Source: Stereocaulon alpinum (taxonomy: Eukaryota > Ascomycota > Lecanoromycetes > Lecanorales > Stereocaulaceae). Taken from it: DNA of 64,000 bases. Numbering within the stretch: position 1 is the first letter of the stretch; each line of letters opens with the position of its first letter. The DNA is taken from NCBI GenBank assembly GCA_018257865.1, contig JAEUBA010000007.1, forward strand, positions 124,001 to 188,000, written 5' to 3'. Both the position numbers and the translations under genes were made by a program. Below, piece after piece: positions 21,131 to 32,000 of this stretch. Under the pieces are notes generated by a model. It was not told the DNA's origin. It searched no databases and saw only the letters and a program-made list of their open reading frames with translations.

Positions 21131-23755
21131 ATGAGACCGCCTTTGAAGAGGGTCCGCCTGTCTGGGAACACCGATCCGCAGGCCGACCTTCGCAGGCGGA
21201 GGGCGCAAAATGATTCCCAACTAAAGTCCATATTCGAGTCCATATTCGAGAAGTATGGAAAAGATTTTGAAGGTGTTGGTGACGAGATCGATATGAGGAC
21301 CGGTGAAATTGTGGTCAATAATGGTCACATTCTTGGGATGACGGACGAAAAGGATGCTGGGGATGTTGGGAGTTCAAGTGAGGAACTTGAAAGTGGCTAT
21401 CATCCTGAAGACCAGGGTATAGAGACTCCCATTGGCTGCTACGAGCTGCATGAAGTAGGGCAAAAGTCGGACGACTTGGTACATGGGGACCTTATGGCGG
21501 AGCCTGGGGTCTCCTGGCGCTCAGACGATGATGCGGACAGCCTCATGGGAGCGATCGAAGTGGAACACCAATCAATCGAAGAAGATACCATTCTAAGTGT
21601 GGAAAACGCCGTCTCCGATTCGGAAAGAGACGAACTAGCAAATAGCGACTTCGAATGGATGACTCCGAGGCATATGTTGGCCGTTGCCGAGGGGCGTTGG
21701 CGTCATGGAAAGCAGGAGATTGAGCCTTTTGACGACTCTACAATCGAGCTAGCATGGCGCTCACCACCAATATCCAAAGTTAGACCGTCTTCCCAACTGA
21801 TGCCAGATATCAGGCCGACCAGCATTGATGACGTTCAAGTTGATCCAGACAGCGAAGGAGAGGGCGTTTCGTTATGGGCTCCACAAGGAAAGAAGCTTCG
21901 GAGACGCAGGTCGAGGAAGTCATATCCTCCAACTGATCAAGCACTGCTCGATAAGCGCGAGGGACATGATACAAGAAGAAGGCCCTCCCATACAAGTGTT
22001 CCCGGTCAGGTTTCACGGCAACGCTACTGGACGCAGGAGGAAGAAAAACTCCTCCGCAAGCTGAAGGCGACTACAACGCTCATGTACCAGGACATGCAAC
22101 CGTATTTCCCATACCGAAGCGAGCAGGCTATTGGCCTTCATTGGAGCATCATGATCAATCGTAAAAAGGCCAACCCAGACCTCAAAGCTTCTGCCCGGCC
22201 CGGCAGCAAGTCCATTCCACGCTCGACTGCTTCATCTCAGCTTAATAAGAGTGACGACCAAATGACTCTCGGTTATAAGACGAGAAATGGTACTCAAGGA
22301 TCTGACTTCCTGCCAAAGACCATAATTTCAGCAGTCAGAGACCGGACCATTGACACAGAGAAGCCTCCCAATGCGTTCATCGACGAATGCCTGATTCAGC
22401 CTGACGAAAGCACACAAGGAGCTGATGTACTAGGCAGCGTTTCTGGGAACAGGTCTTTGCTCAATGCTGTTCAACCCCCACCAACGAAAGGGGAGGGGCA
22501 GCGTGAAGGTCTCAATATAGCCACTGCAACCAGCATTTACAGCGCTTTTGGCACGGGCAACCACGACACCCTCCTCACTTTGCCTGTAGTGCAAGGAAGC
22601 CCTCGATCGGCGTGTCCAATTGTATTTAACGCCCCATTCTGTCAAGATGACAATATAGTGCCACAACTCATGATCAAAAACAGTGAAGAAGAAGCCTTAC
22701 AGACTGAAATTTCCATGCGGGAGACTGAGAGTGTAATCGAAACAGCTGTACCGCGACTTCATGGACAATGCAACACAACTGGCCTAACCAGACAGCCCAC
22801 AGCTGCGAGGCACCGCAGCGTTGAAGACGATGCAAGGGTTCGTAGCCAGAGGTGTGCGCAGAATCTCGCGAGCAAAGGGTTTTACGTTGGCTCCGAGCCT
22901 AACAACCGAGGTGGCAGGCCGAAACAAGGACAGACTATCAGAGATGAAATCAAGTTTAGCCCTACATGCGAAGATTTCACTGATGATGCTCCGCTGTCGC
23001 TGCAGACCGCGAGTGCGGCAATGCCAGAGATTTGCTTTCCTTTGCAGAGTCCTGCCAGTATCCCTCGTCCCGTTTTCCAGGAGGTTACGATGTCTCCGCC
23101 GGTAGAACATTCGCTCCACAAAGGGCAGTTCATTGCGCGACGCGCTACCTCTACCAAGATGGATTTGACATCAGAGCACCTGGGCGCAACCACTTCGAAG
23201 CCTGTGACTCCAGAGCATGTTCTCCAGGTTCTCATCCCATGTTCCAAGTCGAATGCCGCCTCGAAGAATTCCAAAGCGCCTTTCTATATCACAATAGACG
23301 AGCGAAAGACAGACCTTGAAGTGCAGAGAAACGAATGTAAAAGTTACAACAGGGAAATGGCGCAGCAGTCATCTCCAGAAAGCTCATCTTGCGCTGTAAA
23401 AGAGGATCATTCTGCCGTCCCAATCTCGCTATTGCACATCGATAAGATCAACACGCGCAACGTTCGGTGTGATCAGCTCCAATGTGATTCCGGAGGTCCG
23501 TCAGGCCCTGGGATCCCCGATTTGCAGCCTTCAAGTATGAGCACAACGATACCCCGAACACCTAGAAGCCAGGAAAAACTGGCCAAGCGATCCGCCCCAC
23601 TCGTTCCACAGTCTTTGGGTAGGGGACGTCCTTCGGTTCCTCCATCGCTAAGGACACAGAAGAAGAACAAATTTAAGAGGACTATAGTCGGTTCTTTCTC
23701 TTCGATCTCTGAAGCAATGCTTGATTGTAGTGAAGATGAACTATCACTCATATGA
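21131..23755 (+). CDS. SCM3: Centromere protein Scm3 (CENP-A chaperone) with a Myb/SANT-like domain
   Basis: A single exon of 874 residues. The Scm3/HJURP domain is near the N-terminus (about 21-72): DLRRRRAQNDSQLKSIFESI, then KYGKDFEGVGDEIDMRTGEI and VVNNGHILGM. This helix binds and deposits the centromeric H3 variant (Cse4/CENP-A). An acidic region follows, then a Myb/SANT-like segment at about 296-345 (RYWTQEEEKLLRKLKA, MYQDMQPYFPYRSEQAIGLH). Such DNA-binding additions are known in Scm3 of filamentous ascomycetes. The remaining 500 residues are low-complexity and basic, ending in a positively charged block (RTQKKNKFKRT) and an acidic C-terminus. It is nuclear and probably centromeric. Confidence 0.88.
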   Translation: MRPPLKRVRLSGNTDPQADLRRRRAQNDSQLKSIFESIFEKYGKDFEGVGDEIDMRTGEIVVNNGHILGMTDEKDAGDVGSSSEELESGYHPEDQGIETPIGCYELHEVGQKSDDLVHGDLMAEPGVSWRSDDDADSLMGAIEVEHQSIEEDTILSVENAVSDSERDELANSDFEWMTPRHMLAVAEGRWRHGKQEIEPFDDSTIELAWRSPPISKVRPSSQLMPDIRPTSIDDVQVDPDSEGEGVSLWAPQGKKLRRRRSRKSYPPTDQALLDKREGHDTRRRPSHTSVPGQVSRQRYWTQEEEKLLRKLKATTTLMYQDMQPYFPYRSEQAIGLHWSIMINRKKANPDLKASARPGSKSIPRSTASSQLNKSDDQMTLGYKTRNGTQGSDFLPKTIISAVRDRTIDTEKPPNAFIDECLIQPDESTQGADVLGSVSGNRSLLNAVQPPPTKGEGQREGLNIATATSIYSAFGTGNHDTLLTLPVVQGSPRSACPIVFNAPFCQDDNIVPQLMIKNSEEEALQTEISMRETESVIETAVPRLHGQCNTTGLTRQPTAARHRSVEDDARVRSQRCAQNLASKGFYVGSEPNNRGGRPKQGQTIRDEIKFSPTCEDFTDDAPLSLQTASAAMPEICFPLQSPASIPRPVFQEVTMSPPVEHSLHKGQFIARRATSTKMDLTSEHLGATTSKPVTPEHVLQVLIPCSKSNAASKNSKAPFYITIDERKTDLEVQRNECKSYNREMAQQSSPESSSCAVKEDHSAVPISLLHIDKINTRNVRCDQLQCDSGGPSGPGIPDLQPSSMSTTIPRTPRSQEKLAKRSAPLVPQSLGRGRPSVPPSLRTQKKNKFKRTIVGSFSSISEAMLDCSEDELSLI

Positions 23756-24076
23756 CCGCCTTGGCGGCACCCGGCGTATTGGGTGTAAAATCGAGCAGGT
23801 CCATATCGGAACAATCAGACGCATCGATGTTGAAAAGACGATATATTGACGGTACTGAGAGGCCTCTTACCCCTTTATCTGTTTGTGATCACTCCTGGAG
23901 TCTTAAAGGGCAGCAGAATTTGGCACAATTACCGCCGGTCTCTACAGTTCAACTTGAAGGGTCACATAGGAGAGCATTACCAAGCAAATGTCATGCATGT
24001 TAACGACCTCGAAGCTGATCTTGTAAGCAATCTAGATAAAAGAACATATGATGCAGGGCGAAGGAGCCACAATGTG
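23756..24076. other. Convergent intergenic region
   Basis: Between SCM3 (plus) and the Mcy1-like gene (minus). No gene seen. Confidence 0.5.
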
Positions 24077-25524
24077 TCAGCCATCACTAGTATTACTAGG
24101 ACCAATGATATCTTCTAATTTACTGTCTCTCTTGCCGCTAACGTTTCCTGCTATTGCCCAAAACTTCGAAATATGTCGTGTCCCCGAATCACAGAGTATG
24201 GTAACAATTCTATGTCCTGGGCCTAATTCTCGTGCCGTCTTTACTGCGGCGATGCCTATCTCCGTCAGTACGTTCTTGGTAAAGTCGAGAAGCATGGGTG
24301 CTCACAATTAACAGCACTACTGCTTCCTACAAAGATTCCATCCTTCTCCACGAGCCATCTAGCCATCGCTAACGCCTGCTCATCATCAACCTTAACAGCG
24401 TCATCAATCAACTCCCGCCCAGCTTCAAAATTTGCAGTCACCCTATTGATCCCAATTCCCTCGACAATAGTGTCCACCTGCGATCTCCTCCTCGAGCCTT
24501 CCTTCTCTTTCGTGTTAAACATCACTCCATACTTGATCCGATTGTACAACCCACTGCCCTGCGGATCCGCCAGAACAATCTTTACATCCGGCAACCTAGT
24601 CTTTATATATCTCGCCACGCCAGCAATCGTTCCTCCAGTTCCGGCGCCTGCGACGAATGCATCTATTTTCCCGCCACATTGCTGGAAGATTTCTGGGCCG
24701 GTGCCGTTGTGGTGGGCTTGCCAGTTCGCTTCGTTCTCGAATTGATTGGCGAAGTAACCACGGCCTAAACGATTGGAGTCGCCCGTGTGTTCTGCGGCGA
24801 GGGTGCGAGCGCGGTTAACGAAGTGCATAGGATCAACTATTGGAGCTGGGGGAACACGTTCGACGACTGCCCCGAGCTTCTGAAGGAGGTCGGACTTTTC
24901 GATTGCTTGGTCAGAAGGCATGCATCTGGTTAGAACGGAAGGTCAGAATTGCAAAACTCATAGTGAGGATATGGGAACTCTACATGTACGCTAGATAACC
25001 TCTCGCTCTGCAGACTGTGGCTAGGGAAATCCCGGTGGAACCTACAGTGCCTTCATAGATCGTATCCCCAGAATAGGGGTTGAGGAGACCTTGTTCTTCT
25101 GCTAGATCGATAATGCTCAGGGCTACTCTGTCCTTCGGACTTCCACCTCCACCGTTGAGGAACTACGGACGCCGTTAGGTCTTATTTGCATGTTAAGTAG
25201 ATCCAATCTGTGTTATACCTCTGCTTTAGCAAGTATATCGCATCCAGTTCCCTCTGACAAGGACTTGATCTTGAATAACGGAGTGTTCCCAATGCATGCC
25301 TCAATGCCTTCTGGAACCTTTATCACGTCACCATCCCTCTCATGATCTTCTAGGTCTATGTGATCATCCTTGTTGTGAAGACCTGCGCCCACAAGCGTTT
25401 TGTGTTCAGCCCGTCGTCTCCAAAACCTCCATTCAAGCTCCGGGTAGAAGTCCTTGTAACCCAAGGTCAACAATATGCCAGTCACGAAAGCTGCTGTTGC
25501 GTAGAGTTTCGGACGATTCTCCAT
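24077..25524 (-). CDS. Membrane-anchored cysteine synthase-like PLP enzyme (Mcy1 type)
   Basis: Four exons, 25524-25219, 25162-24984, 24925-24306 and 24255-24077; 427 residues with consistent phases. Residues 8-25 form a membrane segment ([18 protein letters not shown]). The fold-type II PLP domain starts at [14 protein letters not shown]. The PLP-lysine motif [16 protein letters not shown] has the Schiff-base Lys at about 112 (usual pattern NPxxSxKDR). [15 protein letters not shown] is the substrate loop, [14 protein letters not shown] the phosphate loop, and [16 protein letters not shown] the C-terminal block. Yeast Mcy1 (YGR012W) and S. pombe Cys12 share this N-anchor; Mcy1 sits in the mitochondrial outer membrane. 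Catalytic activity as a cysteine synthase is not certain for this branch. Its start faces that of the mitochondrial methyltransferase gene. Confidence 0.85.
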
Positions 25525-25707
25525 AGCACCACCCTTGACTCATGTGTTATCGTGGGTCCATTGTGAGCTCCATTGGGCGAGTTGCAGAACGCATGGTGAC
25601 GCCGGATGCGGCGAGTTGAAGGAGCGTCCAGAATTGCGGCAAGAGCCGAGACCATCAACATCTCCCCTCTTAACTTCCAAAACACCGGGACTGGGGACGG
25701 TGATGAC
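25525..25707. promoter_or_regulatory. Bidirectional promoter, two mitochondrial-type genes
   Basis: About 183 bp lie between the starts of the Mcy1-like gene and the DUF185 methyltransferase (81 bp if the latter begins at 25606). The shared region is inferred from spacing; no factor site is identified. Confidence 0.5.
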
Positions 25708-27371
25708 ATGGATTCGCCATTGATGGCCCAGGTCTTCCGGCGCCTTCTCTCCCACCAGACATGTTCCAGGTTGCGCTTCTTCCCCTCTCTACCTCGACGA
25801 CTTCCGCCCAATGCGCCGGGCCGGAGATACTACAGGAGCTCGAATGAGGATGAGCAGGAGGACAGGTCAACAAGCAATTGGCAGCAGCGAACAGACATAT
25901 TCCCACCAGACAAGCTGCGAGAATATGAACGGTATCCAATGGTAACATCGGACATGTTGCGGAGCAGGAGGGAAAGACCCAAAAGAGTGAAGATGCTGGT
26001 ACGCGACTTTATAGAGGGTACAGTTCACATTGAACCTTCTACACTTCCGCTCATGCAGTGACCAGATAGCCTTTACAATCCCCACTATGGCTACTTTCCC
26101 AAACAGGTCGTCATCTTCAGCCCCGGCCAGGCTTTCGATTTCAATAGCATGGCCAATGAGCCTGAGTTTCACAAGCAGCTGGGAGAGCGCTATACTGCTT
26201 TCGAAGACGCCTTGGATGCTGAAGTCCCCAATGAGAGCAGACAACTATGGCACACGCCCACTGAACTCTTTCGGCCATACTATGGGGAAGCAATAGCTCG
26301 CTATCTTGTCACGAATTACAAATTATCCAACTACCCCATGCATGACCTCATAATCTACGAACTAGGAGCAGGGAATGGGACCCTCATGCTCAACATCTTG
26401 GATTACATCCGCGATTTTGAGCCGGACGTCTACGCGCGTACAAAGTTCAAAGTCATCGAGATTTCCTCTGCGCTGGCTTCCCTCCAGACATCCCAGCTCA
26501 TGAAAACGGCTTCGTCTAGAGGACATAGCGACCACGTCGAGATCATCAATCGCTCCGTCTTCGCATGGGATACTTATGTCCCCGCGCCCTGCTACTTCCT
26601 CGCTCTTGAAGTCTTCGACAACTTCGCACACGACAGCATTCGCTACGACCCCTTCACGGAAGAGCCTCTCCAAGGCACCGTCCTCATTGACAACAGCGGC
26701 GATTTCTGGGAATTTTACACCAAGCACATTGACCCCGTAGCGGCGCGATTCCTGCGCGTGAGGCAGGCGGCGTGCTCGAGGCCATTCGATCATCCTTTGC
26801 AGGGCTCGAGGTTCTTGAGACAACTGAAGTCGAGGCTGCCACTGGCGCCGAATATGACGGTACCGGAATATATACCGACGCGATTGATGCAATTGTTCGA
26901 TATCTTGACGGAATACTTCCCGTTGCATCAGCTTTTGACCAGTGATTTCAATGCTTTGCCTGATGCGGTTAAGGGATACAATGCGCCTGTTGTGCAGACG
27001 AGGTACCAGCGGCGTACTGTCCCTGTAACAACGCCATACGTAAGTCTCAAATCAGCTTGATGTTGACGAGGGCTTGGGGCGCTGATGTGTTCCCACTAGG
27101 TCCAACAAGGTTACTTCGACATCCTCTTCCCAACCAACTTTTCTGTGATTGAGGACATGTACCGCGCCATTACTGGGAAGCTGACAAAAGTGATGGCGCA
27201 TGAGGAGTTTCTGAAAAGGTGGGCCTATGTGGAAGACAGTGTGACGAAGAGTGGGGAAAATCCTATGTTGAGCTGGTGAGTCGACTCCTCGTTCAATGAA
27301 CGGACTACTGAGCATCTTGGATTGACACATGCTCTAGGTACAAGAACTCCTCGGTCATGATCTCGACGTGA
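25708..27371 (+). CDS. Mitochondrial SAM-dependent methyltransferase, DUF185/NDUFAF7-MidA family
   Basis: Four exons, 25708-26017, 26066-27039, 27100-27275 and 27338-27371; 497 residues with all phases matching. The start at 25708 opens an Arg-rich, acid-free presequence (MDSPLMAQVFRRLLSHQTC then RLRFFPSLPRRLPP). Starts at 25606 or 25723 are also in frame. Domain landmarks are MLVRDFIEDSLYNPHYGYFP (the family's N-terminal DFI...GYY motif), WHTPTELFRPYYGEAIARYL, and the SAM-binding IIYELGAGNGTLMLNILDYI (about 215-235), then FLALEVFDNFAHD. NDUFAF7 in animals dimethylates an arginine of complex I subunit NDUFS2. Whether this fungal protein does the same is inference, and the second fungal DUF185 branch (yeast YKL162C-like) is an alternative. 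The very short last exon (34 bp) is supported by donor GTGAGT and the joint SWYKNSSVMIST. Confidence 0.82.
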
Positions 27372-27597
27372 GAGGGCCATACTGGGAATGAATTGTATGT
27401 ATCAGGGAAATTGCTCCTAAGTGAATTGACATATTCATCGTCATGGGACGGAACATATTGTCAATTGTTCGCTCTGAGAACGTCAAGCTTCTACCGTGTC
27501 TCCTGAACCGATACTCTTTGCTCCAATTTTCACTTCTCTCCATACTGTTGTCTTTACTACCTTACCTGCCTCTTGTCCCGTATTATGATCAGTACAC

Positions 27598-27950
27598 AAA
27601 CTATGAGGTAATGGGAGTCCTTGCTCTGGAGTCGTTGGTGCTAAATTTCAATAACTGGAGGTTGACTGCCGCGGGAACATCTGCGATGAACGTAAACGCT
27701 CTCAAACCCTGCCTTGCCCTTTTAGATATGGTCGGAGGCTATTTGTGGCGAGCAGCCTAAACCGTCCGACAAGAAGCTACGCGCATCTGGAGGCTTGAAA
27801 GAGTTGGTGTTTAGGGGAGTACGGCGGAACGAGTTGTCCATGACTTAAGATACGGTTCGGGCATTAGGCAGGGTGGATTTGTTGTTTATGATGAGATTGA
27901 CGGGAGAATGATCAACGCTTGTCCCTGTATAATTCTCGCCCTTGATATGC
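27598..27950 (+). pseudogene. Truncated, frameshifted 2EXR-type relic
   Basis: The plus strand reads LALESLVLNFNNWRLTAAGT (27610-27690), then a likely intron 27692-27755 (donor GTAAAC, acceptor AGCAG), then KKLRASGGLKELVFRGVRRN, stopping at 27848. A shift of frame at about 27837 continues the family as HDLRYGSGIRQGGFVVYDEI. The order of motifs and the intron position match the C-terminal half of the 2EXR-type gene at 1375-2732 (FLDFSEWRLTAAE, intron, GLNLLLVKGI, DGGRFWVWDAW). I find no N-terminal half upstream; the methyltransferase gene ends at 27371. It is a 3' remnant of a paralogue. Confidence 0.65.
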
Positions 27951-29069
27951 TATCAATGAGAGAACTGGGATGCGGTAGAACGCGGGCTTCAACCACTACG
28001 ACGGTGCTCTCATCTGTGCTTCAGACTGCGGCGCTCCACTCCCTTTACGGCTTAGACGGAAGCAACATCGACCAGGATTCTGCGCAAATTATGGCCGGAT
28101 CATCTCATTTCTGGCTTCTTCTTTCTTTGCAAGCAAAAGTTACAGCGAGACAATGGTGCGCATTCGATGCACCCAGAGATCTTAGCCATGGAAAGGCTGA
28201 ACATTGTAGTCATAGTCCAGCATCTTGGAGATCTGCTGTTAATTCCTAGATCTTCTACACATCAAGTAGTGGCAATGTCCAGGTTATGATGCCGATCGTG
28301 CTTGCAGGCAAAAGAGCAATAATGTCTAGACAACAGCACTCGCCTTCTCATGTCGACTACTCCGAATTTTCGTATCGGTTATGAGCGTATGGCCACTGAA
28401 TAGCGGAGTAAAATTGCTTGGCTCCAGACCCAAGACGTCTAGCCGTAGATGCCTCGCTGTCAAGTCTACTGTATGTCAACATGAGCAATGTTCAGATCAC
28501 TTCATTTACGTAGTTTTTGCGGTTCAATATACAATCGTGTTAGATTCGATTCCTAATGGCGCTGGTACAATGGTGTAGTGGTTTCGTACTTTTCTCCTAG
28601 GGCAGGCAGAGAGGCACCCTCGGCAACTCCGAATTTGATATGTCTACACCCAGGAGCTACTCCCAAAACAAAGTCATTTCGACTTCATCATTGAGGTCAT
28701 CACGCATCAGATTTCTCATCGCTTAGCACTTGATAGAGCAACCACTTACTTGATTCATGCGGCTGAAAGATAGCTTGCTCGTCACGGTCAGATGACACTC
28801 CATGGTTGTGCCGCCAAGAACACAACCATGTTGCTGCTTGGCAAAACAGGAAAAGTGCTGCAAGCCAAGCGAAGGCTGATTGCCGCGTTTGGTAAAGAAT
28901 AGAACCTCTCACCTCGGCTGAGAAAGATGGTCGCACCCTTCAAGAACACCGTCCGGTCTCTCCACTTCATGACCTCCCTGTGTTTTCTGCGTTGTCGCAG
29001 TCATAATTGTGAGCTGCAGGCCTCGCTGCCTAACATTTCCAGCCTGTGTCCACTAGCGATGACAGCAAT
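27951..29069. other. Gene-poor region upstream of the STAND gene
   Basis: Short open frames only. At 28555-28640 a stretch looks superficially like a tRNA A-box (GGTGTAGTGGTT) but lacks a foldable T-arm. The STAND gene promoter presumably lies in 28600-29069. Confidence 0.4.
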
Positions 29070-32000
29070 ATGTCTCTCGTGTCCCACGACCCAAATGCGT
29101 TGCTGGCTCAATTGATAGCGCCAGGTGCAGTGGCTTATCCTTCGACCCCAGCCGCTCCTAATACATTGCAATTTGGCTCCCCAATACCCCAGACTATGTG
29201 AGATTCGCTAGGCTGTGAGATTGAAGCGTCGTTAATATTTGTTCTAGTTTCACCACTGATGCAAGCACTCGAGCATGGCAAGTGCATGTGCAAAAGCTTG
29301 ACCCGAAAGATCGGGCTTTCTTCTTGAAGTATGCCACTGGAAGTATTGACTCGTTTTCCGGAGTTGTTGAGCGCACTTGCAAGAAGCACCAGAAGCAGAG
29401 CCGCATTAGTAAGATCAATGCCTTGCTCAGACCGTTTTGCAGGACATTGGGCCTGTACATGCCCGTTGCATCGGCTGCATCTCAGGCGGATCCCTACCCA
29501 TCCTCTCTCGTTGTAGGAGGGATCATAGGTCTGTTACAAGTCAGCGACAATTACGATTCCTACCAGCAACTCATCTTGAAATGGCTAGCCAAGATGAGTG
29601 CAAAGGCCGCCCTACTGATGGTATGTACTTCTCGAAGGATTGACCTCCATGTCATGATCAATGCTTGAGTCCTGAGTCCTGGGTCCCATTGTAGGAGCAA
29701 TGACTTGGGCTATGGTCCCCAGAACTTGGCTCAGAGCTAGTTTTCTACTCATTCAGAAATTTTCTAATCTCGAAATGTGTGTAGGATTTTGATATTTGTA
29801 TCTATCAGTATGATGAACAAGTGCAAGAAGCGCTGGTGCTCGTCTATGGTGACGTCCTTGACTTTTGTCAGAAAGCCTTGAAGCTCTACGTCGACGACGA
29901 GGGCAACCGACGGAGTGGATTGAAAGTGTTTGGGAAATCATTAATAGAACGCTTCTCGGATACATTTGGCGAGATACTCGACAACTTCGATGCCCATCTT
30001 GAAAATTACAAGGGGCGCGCTGAGCATTGTGATTCCAGACGACTCATGCAAATTTTCTGGGTTGTCGTCAATTCAGCACTGCAGCTGCGTGAGGGCAACA
30101 AACAGGTCATGGACACAATACTAGCGGGTAATAACCAGCTTTTACAAGTCCGTCAGGGGCAGCTTTCCGCTTCTCAGGAACAACGTGATGCTCAAAGGGT
30201 TTATCGTCAAGCCCACGAAGAGATCATGGACTCACTGCTGGCCGGAAAGTCTCAAGCACAGGCGCAAGAAGACAAGCGTGTAGCTGAGCTCAGGCGTGCT
30301 CGCGAAGAAAAGGAGCGTGTAGAGAGAGGTTCGTAGGACCAATTGCTTTCTATCAGGGTAACTAACAAGAATAGAGGCAAAGAGGGAGCTTGTGATGTCA
30401 TGGCTGCGTGCGGTAGAATTTGAAGATGTCCACGACAAAAGATCAGCATCGGTCGTCACAGGAACTGGAACCTGGTTCTTAACCCACGACTCATACCAAA
30501 GCTGGAAGGCTTCCCCTCAGTCTACACTGCTCTGGGTCAAAGGGAGACCTGGATGCGGTAAATCGGTTTTGGCGGCATTGACTGTGGACGAGCTTAACCA
30601 GCTCAAAAATGACGACATTGCCGTTACCCATTTCTACTGTGACTCATCTGATTCAGAGAAGTCCAGCTATCTGTACCTCTTGACTACCTTGTTGAAGCAG
30701 CTCAGCGTCCAGAGTCTGCGGCTCGACCACACACTGGAGCGGATGTACGATGCCAAAAAGCTGGTGCAGCGTCGAGGGCCCGGAGCCAACGAAGTCGAAA
30801 AGCTACTGCCAGCTGTGATCTCGGGCTTCACTCAGACGTTTATTATTGTCGATGGTCTTGACGAGCTCTTAGAATTTGAAAGATTTCTCCGATTTGTGCC
30901 CTTACTCTTGCGCGAAACAGGATATACCTTGAAAGTCATTGTCTTCAGCCGGGATTACCTGCCGATGCAATACGCATTCAAGCAATACCCGCAACTTTCT
31001 GTTGATAGAGGGGCCAATGCAGAAGATATCAAAACATTCATCTTCAGCAGACTTTCACTGGACGATCCTGTGTGGGATTCCGAGCTACTGGACGTTGCGA
31101 AAGCTGTATTAATCGACCGTGCGCAAGGAACGTTCCTTTACGTTAGCCAGACGGTAGGGAGATTGCGCGGATCTCTACCTCCAAATCAATTGCTGGAGCG
31201 GCTGATGTCCTTGCCTAAGGGTGTAACAAAGGCCTACGAGGACAATATGAAGCGGATATTGAAGCAGGACGATGAGGATAATAAAGAGTTGATATTGAGA
31301 ATACTACTCTGGATTGCCAATGCTATCCGACCTCTATCACGAAGCGAATTACTTGAGGCTTTGTCTATCCATCCTGGGAGAAAGACGATCGATAAGGGCG
31401 ACCGTTTCCCAACAGATCGAGAGTTCACTACTTTCTGTGCTGAATTGATTTCGCTCGATCAAGATGACTTCTATCATCTTTTCCATCCGTCGCTTCGCGA
31501 CTATCTCTACGACTTGCCGGATTCTTCTGCACCCGAGTTGGAAGATTATCGTCAGCTGCAACAGCATGCTGGAAGAAGTCTATCGCAGGCTTGTCTCACG
31601 TACCTTCTTTTTGACCGATTCAGCTCTGGCCCTGCCACTACCTTTGAGGGTCTTGAACGTTTGATGCGTGATAACGTGCTCCTAAGATACGCTGCTGAGC
31701 ATTGGGGCACTCATGCCGCTCAGGCCTCAGAGGATGCGCCAGTCGATCTGGTCTGGAAATTCATTGACTGCGAGAACGCAAGGAATCTATCCCTGCAAAT
31801 CATCATGTTTGAAGATAATGTTTATCCTTTCCCAGGGTCATCAACCCCCTTACATATACTTGCGTACTTCGGACTGTCGAATTTAGCGAAGTCGCGTCCG
31901 CAGCTGAAGGAGATGAAAGCCCAGATTGACGGTTTTGGTTTGCTGCCACTTGACTATGCTATGCTGGGAAGAAAACGAGAGATGTGTCTGTGGCTTCTAG

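Noticed and set aside
28555..28640. tRNA-like start (GGTGTAGTGGTT) after a GATTCGATTCC-like stretch
   Set aside because: The order of the A- and B-box-like pieces is wrong, and no acceptor or anticodon stem pairs.
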